Assembly: GCA_949841235.1 (NCBI GenBank)
Contig: CATKZA010000143.1
Coordinates: 1-5,539, forward strand
DNA length: 5,539 nucleotides
Direction: 5' to 3'
Source of the DNA: an uncultured Clostridiaceae bacterium
GTDB taxonomy: Bacteria; Bacillota; Clostridia; Lachnospirales; Lachnospiraceae
Both the position numbers and the translations under genes were made by a program. How positions within the stretch are numbered: the first letter of the stretch is position 1; each line of letters opens with the position of its first letter. The notes under the pieces were generated by a model, which was not told the origin of the DNA, made no database searches, and worked only from the letters and a program-made list of their open reading frames with translations. Positions 1 through 4,910 of this stretch are shown piece after piece.

Positions 1-125
1 CGACTTGGAAATACTTTTCGTCATATATATGCAACAAATCAAATCTTAGCCAAACTGACGATAAATTGCGAAGAACGCCGGTTTTGCGTTCTTCCTAAGC
101 GAAATTTTAGCATTTCCAAGTCGAC
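1..125. repeat. MITE-like repeat, copy 1, with terminal inverted repeats
   Basis: A non-coding element bounded by perfect 12-bp terminal inverted repeats: CGACTTGGAAAT at 1-12 and ATTTCCAAGTCG at 112-123. It contains a perfect 9-bp hairpin, GAAGAACGC (70-78) / GCGTTCTTC (86-94), with a 7-nt loop. The body from 1 to about 95 recurs almost unchanged in copy 2, apart from a 2-nt length difference and a substitution in the AT run near position 25. No ORF with a ribosome binding site is seen. Terminal inverted repeats around a short non-coding body suggest a miniature inverted-repeat element or a REP/BIME-like palindromic repeat. No transposase is in view and no target-site duplication can be judged, because the left end coincides with the window edge. 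Confidence 0.7.
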
Positions 126-146
126 GTATTTTGTCGACTTGGAAAT
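112..146. repeat. Perfect 14-bp inverted repeat at the repeat junction
   Basis: ATTTCCAAGTCGAC (112-125) and GTCGACTTGGAAAT (133-146) are exact reverse complements separated by the 7-nt spacer GTATTTT. This is where the right terminal repeat of copy 1 meets the left terminal repeat of copy 2, so the two copies sit head-to-tail with abutting ends. A cruciform or RNA hairpin with a 14-bp stem is possible on either strand. Confidence 0.8.
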
Positions 147-227
147 ACTTTTCGTCTTATATGCAACAAATCAAATCTTAGCCAAACTGACGATAAATTG
201 CGAAGAACGCCGGTTTTGCGTTCTTCC
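135..227. repeat. MITE-like repeat, copy 2, lacking the right terminal repeat
   Basis: This is a direct repeat of copy 1. The left terminal repeat CGACTTGGAAAT is at 135-146, and the 9-bp hairpin recurs at 202-210 / 218-226 with the same 7-nt loop CGGTTTT, offset by 132 nt. Similarity to copy 1 becomes patchy after about 227, and the expected ATTTCCAAGTCG right end is not found. The sequence there instead runs into the hairpin that overlaps the thiS stop codon. Copy 2 is therefore a truncated or diverged member, or a variant family form with another 3' end. Confidence 0.7.
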
Positions 228-288
228 AAGGTGAAATCGTAGCTTTGCTTGGCGAGGTTATAGCGAGCCTAGCAAAACTTTTCACCTT
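228..288 (-). repeat. Long imperfect hairpin overlapping the thiS stop codon
   Basis: The outer arms AAGGTGAAA (228-236) and TTTCACCTT (280-288) pair perfectly over 9 bp. The inner arms 241-253 and 267-279 pair over 13 positions with one mismatch and one position that is G-U in minus-strand RNA. A 4-nt bulge lies at 237-240 and the loop is 13 nt. On the minus-strand transcript the hairpin begins inside the TAA stop of thiS (287-289). No U-tract follows, so it is not a textbook intrinsic terminator. It could act as an mRNA 3'-end or processing structure, or simply be the end of the repeat element. Confidence 0.55.
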
Positions 289-490
289 AGCCCCCGCCCA
301 CAAATGTGACGACCTCCAGCCTATCTGCCTCCCCCAGAACGCAGCCCTCATACTCTGCCTTCGGCACGATATCCCCATTGACTTCCACGGCAATCTTCGC
401 CTTTTCATATCCCAGTTCTGCCACCAGAGCCTCCAATGTGATGCCCTGTTCGCAGGAAGTCTTTTCGCCATTCACAAAAATCTCCATCAT
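287..490 (-). CDS. thiS: ThiS sulfur carrier protein (thiamine biosynthesis)
   Basis: A 67-residue ubiquitin-like protein. In thiamine biosynthesis ThiF adenylates its C-terminal glycine, which is converted to a thiocarboxylate and donates sulfur to the thiazole synthase ThiG. The sequence starts MMEIFVNGE, has the typical central IAVEVNGDIVPK segment (about residues 33-44) and ends VVTFVGGG, so the obligatory C-terminal Gly-Gly is present. Length matches the family (about 65-70 aa). Two adjacent ATGs (490 and 487) are possible; AAAGGAA at 496-502 lies 5 nt from the first and 8 nt from the second. The same frame is open upstream to an ATG at 655, but that extension would overlap the promoter and is not ThiS-like. 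No thiF, thiG or thiH is in view; the next stretch downstream is repeats. It appears to be transcribed from its own promoter. Confidence 0.93.
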   Translation of the reverse strand: MMEIFVNGEKTSCEQGITLEALVAELGYEKAKIAVEVNGDIVPKAEYEGCVLGEADRLEVVTFVGGG

Positions 491-622
491 TCCGCTTCCT
501 TTCTCCAGTTCAAAAGTCCGGCGCAAATTAAAAGAAGTCCACAAAGGAACTACACCCGCGGTGGTGTACCCCTTTGTGAACCAATCATTCACTCTGCGGC
601 AGCCAGCCTTGCTGACCACGCT
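491..622 (-). promoter_or_regulatory. Structured 5' leader of thiS, candidate cis-regulatory RNA
   Basis: The untranslated leader is about 130 nt, unusually long for a 67-codon gene, and holds ordered structure. In minus-strand order these are: hairpin A at 617-601 (7 pairs including two wobbles, loop AAG); hairpin B, GTGAA (592-588) / TTCAC (580-576); hairpin C, CACAAAGG (578-571) / CCTTTGTG (547-540), with an inner ACACC/GGTGT stem (567-563 / 556-552); then the U-rich run CUUCUUUUAAUUU. B and C share 576-578 and compete. The 3' side of C contains TTCCTTT (549-543), an exact 7-nt complement of the Shine-Dalgarno AAAGGAA (502-496), so forming C would free the ribosome binding site and losing C could mask it. 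TPP riboswitch core sequences were not seen. I recall a published candidate called the thiS motif upstream of thiS genes in Firmicutes, but membership is unverified. Confidence 0.5.
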
Positions 623-626
623 TTGC

Positions 627-655
627 ATCTTACCATAGAATGGCATATAAGTCAA
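627..655 (-). promoter_or_regulatory. Sigma-A-type promoter of thiS
   Basis: On the minus strand, TTGACT (655-650) and TAAGAT (632-627) are separated by exactly 17 nt. The -35 box matches TTGACA at five of six positions and the -10 box matches TATAAT at four of six, with the first A and final T kept. The -35 box starts 3 nt after the stop codon of the upstream gene, so thiS is likely an independent unit. A start near 620-623 is expected. Confidence 0.7.
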
Positions 656-658
656 CCG

Positions 659-1585
659 CTACTCTCCCAGCAATGGATTGATTTCAAAACACAGCACCCT
701 CTTGCTCTCCTGATCCAGCGTGACCACTACGATGTCATTTTCCTCCGTCCTGCAATACACATCAAAGGTTTCCCTCGTAGCCTTTTCTGTCTCCATAAGC
801 CCCGAATGAAAGGCATAATACTCCGTGACCTTCCCAAGTTCCAGACTCTGCGTTACAAACTTTCCTGCAATAGAGGAAAACTCCGGCTTTGCCTTCTTGA
901 CCGCCTCTCCATCATGATATCCCTGGAATCCATCCGCATCTTTTTCATAAAAGTCCGCATACCCAAACACCTCTCCCGTCACACTATTAATACGCAGGAT
1001 ATAACTATGACTTCCCACGCCATCAATGGACAGGCAATAATAGCGAATGCCATAATTCTTTCGGTTGATTGCGGGAGACATGCTGCCAGAATCCCCATCA
1101 ATGGGAGCAAATGCAGGATCATCCTCCTCTGGAACGTTCCTCTCAAGTGAGATGCTGACATCCCGCCCGGAAACATCCTGCCCAGAATATCTATCCACCG
1201 CCTTCTCTGCAATCATCACCGCATCCCCAATACTGATATCAGACTGGCTCTCCCTCTCGCTGCCGGATTTCAGATAAAAGATCTCCCGGCCATTCCAAGC
1301 AATCTTATACCTTGCCATCCCTTCCTCCTTGGATTCCTCTTTTATCTTTGCCCCTTCCGGAAGATAGATCTTCTCCCTTTCCTGATAGACCTTCTTTGTC
1401 CCAATCATGCCTTCCCACTCCTCCGCAGCCTGAGCCTGCTCCGCAGAGTCCGCAGTCTGCTTTCCAACCGAAACCATATCCTCTTCCCTGGCGGAAGAAA
1501 TATTATGGAATAATACTCCCGTCCCCCCAAATGCCATGATTCCCGCCAGAGCCAATGTGGCTGCCGTATAATTTCTCCTTCTCAT
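659..1585 (-). CDS. Membrane-anchored or secreted PepSY-like protein
   Basis: A 308-residue protein with a basic N-terminus (MRRRNY) and one hydrophobic segment at about 7-27, so a signal peptide or signal anchor exporting the rest; no lipobox cysteine is seen. The exported part has two PepSY-like units. The first has a helix at about 118-131 (SIGDAVMIAEKAV) followed by strands at about 194-212 (YILRINSVTGEVFGYADF). The second has a helix at about 225-234 and strands at about 272-302. PepSY modules are typically extracytoplasmic inhibitory or sensory folds; the assignment here rests on pattern, and the gene could equally be called hypothetical. The start at 1585 is chosen because AAAGGA (1600-1595) sits 9 nt upstream; an ATG at 1606 has its AGGA touching the start codon. 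It follows the kinase gene after 222 nt on the same strand, suggesting an accessory to that two-component system. Confidence 0.75.
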   Translation of the reverse strand: MRRRNYTAATLALAGIMAFGGTGVLFHNISSAREEDMVSVGKQTADSAEQAQAAEEWEGMIGTKKVYQEREKIYLPEGAKIKEESKEEGMARYKIAWNGREIFYLKSGSERESQSDISIGDAVMIAEKAVDRYSGQDVSGRDVSISLERNVPEEDDPAFAPIDGDSGSMSPAINRKNYGIRYYCLSIDGVGSHSYILRINSVTGEVFGYADFYEKDADGFQGYHDGEAVKKAKPEFSSIAGKFVTQSLELGKVTEYYAFHSGLMETEKATRETFDVYCRTEENDIVVVTLDQESKRVLCFEINPLLGE

Positions 1586-1719
1586 AATAAACCATCCTTT
1601 CCGCATTCCTGCAAAGACCTTCTCGCCATCCTCCCGGCCGGGCCCAAATGTCTTGCCTCACCGACAATACATAAGCCAGAGATAGCAATATTCCAAGTGA
1701 CTTCTACATCATAATCCAT
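1582..1719 (-). CDS. Possible small ORF (45 codons) between kinase and PepSY-like gene
   Basis: A short frame beginning MDYDVEVTW and ending GKDGLL. Its TGA (1584-1582) overlaps the preferred ATG of the PepSY-like gene as ATGA, the arrangement used for translational coupling. AGGGAG lies 11 nt upstream of its ATG, which is a loose spacing. The product has one mildly hydrophobic patch and resembles nothing I recognise. It could be a leader peptide, a real small protein or chance; chance is the most likely at this length. Confidence 0.2.
   Translation of the reverse strand: MDYDVEVTWNIAISGLCIVGEARHLGPAGRMARRSLQECGKDGLL
1595..1602 (-). promoter_or_regulatory. Ribosome binding site that decides the start of the PepSY-like gene
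   Basis: GGAAAGGA on the minus strand is 9 nt before the ATG at 1585. It lies inside the coding stretch that would be used if translation began at the ATG at 1606, and it favours the shorter 308-residue product. Confidence 0.6.
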
Positions 1720-1807
1720 CCAAGTAATTTCTCCCTAACAGGTCAGTAATCAACCGGTAAAAAATACGAAACTATGCACTTGCAGGCTACGGAAAAATAC
1801 AGGATAT

Positions 1808-3187
1808 CTACGGAAAAAGCACCAGCACTTTCGTCCCTTTACCCTTCTCCGACAAAAAATTCATCTCAGCCCCATGCAAATCCACAATTTTCTGGCACAG
1901 GGAAAGCCCCAGCCCCGTCCGTCCATCCTCCCTATTCCTCGATTGGTCAGCCCGATAAAAGGGTTCCGTAATCCTTTCCATCTCTTCCTCGGTCATTCCA
2001 CAACCGTTGTCCTCCACGGTGAGACAAACTCTTCCCCGGAGGCATTCCTCCCTCACCGTGACCATGCCGCCCTCCCGACAGGCACAGATGCCATTGTGAA
2101 TCAAATTATACAATAGACTCTGGAGCAATATTTCATTTCCCTGCACCATTTCCTCCCCGCAGAGAAATCTCAAGTTCACGCCGCAATCCGCCCCAAGTTT
2201 TTCCAAAGTTCTTCTAATGCCCTCATACACATTTCTGATCGACACCCTCTGCATCCCAATCTCTTTTCCACGCATCTGCGCCAAATCCAGCAACGTATAG
2301 GATAACTTCAAAAGTCTGGCACTCTCTTCCATGATAAAGCCCATGCATTCTTTCATTTCCTGTTCTGATACCTTTGCCTTTTGAATATACTCCGCAAAAC
2401 CATAAATGCTGGTGATGGGACTTTTCAGTTCATGGGAGAAATTATCCACCAGTTCCTGCTTCGCCTGAACCTCCCCTTCTATGAATGAAATATCCTTCTG
2501 GATTTTCTCCGCCATCTCGTTAAAATGCTCTCCCAAAAGGGATATATCATCAGATCCCTTGATGCCCACCCTTGCCGACAAATTCCCCAATCGCATTTCA
2601 TCCACTGTCTGCGTCAGATTCCCTATCGGCTTCATCATCCTTCTCAAGAAAACAAACAGCAACGCCGCCAGTCCCAGCGAAAATCCCAAACTGGCCACCA
2701 GATATTTTCTCTCCAGCTGCTCCCAGGATGCATCCAATTCTGATAATGCCTTTTCATATCTAAGATAATATTTTCCCCGGCTCTCATATAGCAAACTCTG
2801 CACCCCCACAGTTTTTTCACCACGCCCCCATATCCAAATCCGGCTCTCCCCATCCGGCACGGCAGGTTCCGGAGTCTCTCCCCCCTCAGGATAAATGCAG
2901 CGTCCATCCTTCCAGAATGTCAAACGAACTTCCTGATTGGCAAAATATTTCTCATGAATTTCCAGAACGCTGCGAATGGGCAATTCCTTCAACCGACCCT
3001 GCCCGTCCAGACTGCGCAGATTCCGCAATATACCGGACGCAATCATATGGTATTCGGATTCTGCCTGCCTCTGTTCGCTAGAAAGATCCTTCCGGTATGT
3101 CATGTCAAACACCAAGTAAATGCCAGCATTCAAAAGAATCACGAAGAGGCATATAGTCAGGATATAGATTTTTTGCCATAATTTCAT
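1808..3187 (-). CDS. Two-component sensor histidine kinase (HAMP-HisKA-HATPase)
   Basis: A 459-residue membrane sensor kinase. In order: transmembrane helix at about 7-27; extracytoplasmic sensor region at about 28-161; second transmembrane helix at about 162-182; HAMP at about 184-236 (MMKPIGNLTQTVDEM and DDISLLGEHFNEM); and HisKA with the H-box FSHELKSPITS, phospho-acceptor His252. The ATPase domain follows with N-box NLIHN (361-365), G1 box DNGCG (393-397), F-box EPFYRAD (408-414) and G2 box GLGLS (425-429). All catalytic motifs are intact. The sensor region has no family signature I recognise, so the stimulus is unknown. The start at 3187 is backed by AAGGGGGA (3202-3195) with 7-nt spacing, which overlaps the stop codon of the regulator gene 13 nt upstream, so the pair is co-transcribed. 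The partner is the adjacent OmpR-type regulator. Confidence 0.96.
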   Translation of the reverse strand: MKLWQKIYILTICLFVILLNAGIYLVFDMTYRKDLSSEQRQAESEYHMIASGILRNLRSLDGQGRLKELPIRSVLEIHEKYFANQEVRLTFWKDGRCIYPEGGETPEPAVPDGESRIWIWGRGEKTVGVQSLLYESRGKYYLRYEKALSELDASWEQLERKYLVASLGFSLGLAALLFVFLRRMMKPIGNLTQTVDEMRLGNLSARVGIKGSDDISLLGEHFNEMAEKIQKDISFIEGEVQAKQELVDNFSHELKSPITSIYGFAEYIQKAKVSEQEMKECMGFIMEESARLLKLSYTLLDLAQMRGKEIGMQRVSIRNVYEGIRRTLEKLGADCGVNLRFLCGEEMVQGNEILLQSLLYNLIHNGICACREGGMVTVREECLRGRVCLTVEDNGCGMTEEEMERITEPFYRADQSRNREDGRTGLGLSLCQKIVDLHGAEMNFLSEKGKGTKVLVLFP

Positions 3188-3200
3188 AATTATATCCCCC

Positions 3201-3845
3201 TTATATTTCCAAGCGATATCCCAATTTTGTAATGGTCTTAATCTCCCCTTTCAGCCCCAATTTCTTGCGGAGCTTCTGCACATGCACATCCACCGTCTTA
3301 GTCTCCCCCTCATAATCATACCCCCATGCCAATTCCAGCAATTTCTCCCGAGACAAAGCAATATTTTTGTTCAGGATAAAAACCTCTAGCAAATTATATT
3401 CCTGAGGCGTCAGAACAACTTCCTCCTCCCCCACCGTCACGCTCCTTTCCCGCAAATCCACATGGACATTGCCAATGCAGACCGCCTCTTCCTTGCGGCT
3501 CCTCCTCAGGATGACATTGACCCTGGCAATGAGTTCAAGCATCTCGAAGGGCTTTACGATGTAATCTTCCGCTCCCAAAGCCAACCCCTCCAGCTTGTCT
3601 TCCAACTCCCCCTTCGCCGTCAAAAAGATAACGGGGACATCTCCCATCTTTCCGATCAAGTCAAAGCCAGACATTCCCGGGAGCATGACATCCAGCAATG
3701 CCAAGTCAAACTGCTGCCCGGAAACCAGTTCCCCCGCCTGCATCCCATCGGAACAGCAAGTGCAAGCATGCCCCGCCAATGCTAAATTCCTCCGAATCAA
3801 TTCACGAATATGCCTGTCATCCTCCACCACTAAGATTTTAGCCAT
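3201..3845 (-). CDS. OmpR/PhoB-family response regulator
   Basis: A 214-residue DNA-binding response regulator. The receiver domain spans about 1-115, with the acidic pocket E8-D9-D10, phospho-acceptor Asp52 (ALLDVMLPGMSG), switch Thr76 (FLTAK) and conserved Lys98 (VKPF). After a short linker, a winged helix-turn-helix domain covers about 122-214: LTPQEYNLL (145-153), recognition helix around TVDVHVQKLRKKL (184-196) and the wing motif GYRL (209-212). Length is slightly below the usual 220-235 residues, mostly from the short linker, and no key residue is missing. The ATG at 3845 is supported by AAAGGGGGAG (3864-3855) 9 nt upstream. It is the first gene of the minus-strand operon, transcribed from an extended -10 promoter in the divergent region, and is followed directly by its cognate kinase gene. 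The closest named groups would be PhoP/VanR-like regulators of Firmicutes; no symbol is given. Confidence 0.97.
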   Translation of the reverse strand: MAKILVVEDDRHIRELIRRNLALAGHACTCCSDGMQAGELVSGQQFDLALLDVMLPGMSGFDLIGKMGDVPVIFLTAKGELEDKLEGLALGAEDYIVKPFEMLELIARVNVILRRSRKEEAVCIGNVHVDLRERSVTVGEEEVVLTPQEYNLLEVFILNKNIALSREKLLELAWGYDYEGETKTVDVHVQKLRKKLGLKGEIKTITKLGYRLEI

Positions 3846-3901
3846 TCCACTTCACTCCCCCTTTGCACTCCACTATTTTTTAATTAATTATGAATAGCAA
3901 C

Positions 3902-3910
3902 ATTATATCA
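3902..3910 (-). promoter_or_regulatory. Extended -10 promoter for the two-component operon
   Basis: On the minus strand TGATATAAT (3910-3902) is a perfect TGnTATAAT extended -10 element. No good -35 hexamer is found 17 nt upstream, which fits extended -10 promoters and leaves room for an activator. Initiation near 3895 would give a leader of about 50 nt to the regulator's ATG at 3845. Confidence 0.6.
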
Positions 3911-3959
3911 GAAAAAGGTAATCGAATCGTTAATACGTCTGTTCTTTTCCAAGAAAAAG

Positions 3960-3968
3960 TGTTATAAT
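3960..3968 (+). promoter_or_regulatory. Extended -10 promoter for the hemerythrin operon
   Basis: TGTTATAAT is a perfect TGnTATAAT element. The -35 region (about 3940-3945, TGTTCT) is poor and lies in a small palindrome, TTCTT-TTCC-AAGAA (3942-3955), which is a possible operator. The half-site TTTCACAA (3968-3975) directly follows the -10 box. Initiation near 3975 leaves a leader of about 95 nt that contains a GC-rich block (4001-4054) with a possible GCAGC/GCTGC stem (4009-4013 / 4040-4044). Confidence 0.6.
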
Positions 3969-4057
3969 TTCACAATAATTATGTTACTATTCAAACCGAT
4001 GCCGCCAGGCAGCGGACCCATCGCATGATGAGATGAGCGGCTGCGAATGGCTGCAAG

Positions 4058-4064
4058 AAGGAGG
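4058..4064 (+). promoter_or_regulatory. Ribosome binding site that decides the first hemerythrin start
   Basis: A perfect AAGGAGG lies 6 nt before the ATG at 4071. An in-frame ATG at 4047 is upstream of this site, has no Shine-Dalgarno sequence of its own and would add eight residues not typical of hemerythrins, so 4071 is the start. Confidence 0.85.
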
Positions 4065-4070
4065 ATACCC

Positions 4071-4910
4071 ATGGAATTTGAACTGACAGAGGATTTTCTC
4101 ACGGGCATCGAGCAGATTGACAGCGAACATGCCCGCCTGATTCAGATCATAAACCAGACCGGCCGAACTCTGGAGCGGGACGACACGGATATACAAGATG
4201 TCGCCAAAAGCCTGGTAAAGGATTTAACCGACTACACCATCACCCATTTCCGCCATGAAGAGGAATATATGGAGAAAATCAACGACCCGGAACTGCCCCT
4301 CCAGAGAATCGAGCATGCCGACTTTATCAAAAGGGTGAAGCAAATTCCCATTGATGACAGTATCAAGGTAAGGGATGTGGAAGAAATGATTCAGTTTCTC
4401 GTCCGCTGGCTTTTCCGCCACATCCTGCACAGCGACCGCATGATTGGAAAAGTCGCACCGAAGGAAAGCCAGGAAGACCCCTTTGCTTTCACGGAAAAAT
4501 ATTTCACCCATATTCCTGCGATTGACGAGGAACATAGAAAACTATTCGACATTATCCGGGAGGCCAACGACCTGATCCACAATACCCTGCTCCACGACAA
4601 ATATGACAGGATCATTGCCATATTAGAGCAGTTGCGGGAATACACGGAAACGCATTTTGCCCACGAGGAAAAATACATGACAGAGATCGGCTACCCGGAC
4701 CTATCCTTTCAGATTACCACCCATACCGCCTTTATCGACAAGCTGGCATCCATCGACTTCAACGAACTGCAATCCATGGATGATAACCAGCAGGAGTATC
4801 TGGAAGACCTGATCGACTATCTTCTGAACTGGCTGTCCGAACATATTCTGGGTGCTGACAAGCTCATAGGCCAGTGGGAGGAGCGAAATAGAAAGGAGAA
4901 CGACGCATGA
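4071..4910 (+). CDS. Two-domain bacteriohemerythrin
   Basis: A 279-residue soluble cytoplasmic protein made of two tandem hemerythrin domains, four-helix bundles that normally bind a non-heme diiron centre and O2, with roles in O2 sensing, storage or scavenging. Domain 1 spans about 8-128 and has His20, His59, Glu63 (HxxxE), His82, and His117 with Asp122 (HxxxxD). Domain 2 spans about 142-270 and has His155, His195, Glu199, His218, and His258 with Asp263. The canonical HxxxH pair in helix C is altered in both domains: Gln78 and Gln214 stand where the first His is expected, so each site keeps six of seven usual ligands. An extra His follows each HF motif (His62, His198). No signal peptide, membrane segment or fused signalling domain is seen. 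It is first in a plus-strand operon, and its stop overlaps the start of a close paralogue by ATGA. Confidence 0.95.
   Translation: MEFELTEDFLTGIEQIDSEHARLIQIINQTGRTLERDDTDIQDVAKSLVKDLTDYTITHFRHEEEYMEKINDPELPLQRIEHADFIKRVKQIPIDDSIKVRDVEEMIQFLVRWLFRHILHSDRMIGKVAPKESQEDPFAFTEKYFTHIPAIDEEHRKLFDIIREANDLIHNTLLHDKYDRIIAILEQLREYTETHFAHEEKYMTEIGYPDLSFQITTHTAFIDKLASIDFNELQSMDDNQQEYLEDLIDYLLNWLSEHILGADKLIGQWEERNRKENDA

Noticed and set aside
1..240. CRISPR array
   Set aside because: Only two units of about 130 bp, which are repeats almost throughout without unique spacers; this does not fit CRISPR.
178..471. A 97-codon minus-strand frame ending in the repeat
   Set aside because: It overlaps thiS in another frame and is Trp/Arg-rich; its end is only a translation of the repeat hairpin. 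No sign of real coding.
491..622. TPP riboswitch in the thiS leader
   Set aside because: The conserved CUGAGA and the second conserved TPP-binding block were looked for on the minus strand and not found.
491..655. N-terminal extension of the thiS frame to an ATG at 655
   Set aside because: It would start at the promoter's -35 box, has no ribosome binding site, is unlike ThiS proteins, and overlaps the structured leader.
245..1150. A 301-codon open frame on the plus strand
   Set aside because: It runs antisense to thiS and the PepSY-like gene, begins in the repeat hairpin, has no ribosome binding site, and its product is rich in His, Ile, Leu and Pro as expected of a shadow frame.
1586..1606. 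Upstream ATG (1606) for the PepSY-like gene
   Set aside because: Its only AGGA touches the ATG with no spacing, while the ATG at 1585 has a well-placed AAAGGA. It cannot be fully excluded.
1720..1807. Intrinsic terminator after the kinase gene
   Set aside because: No GC-rich hairpin followed by a U-tract was seen on the minus strand, so transcription may continue into the PepSY-like gene.
3998..4027. Nine-codon leader ORF (MPPGSGPIA) in the hemerythrin leader
   Set aside because: No Shine-Dalgarno sequence precedes its ATG and the length is well within chance.
4047..4070. Upstream in-frame ATG for the first hemerythrin
   Set aside because: It lies before the perfect AAGGAGG at 4058-4064, and the added residues (MAARRRIP) do not fit the family; the paralogue begins at the equivalent of 4071.
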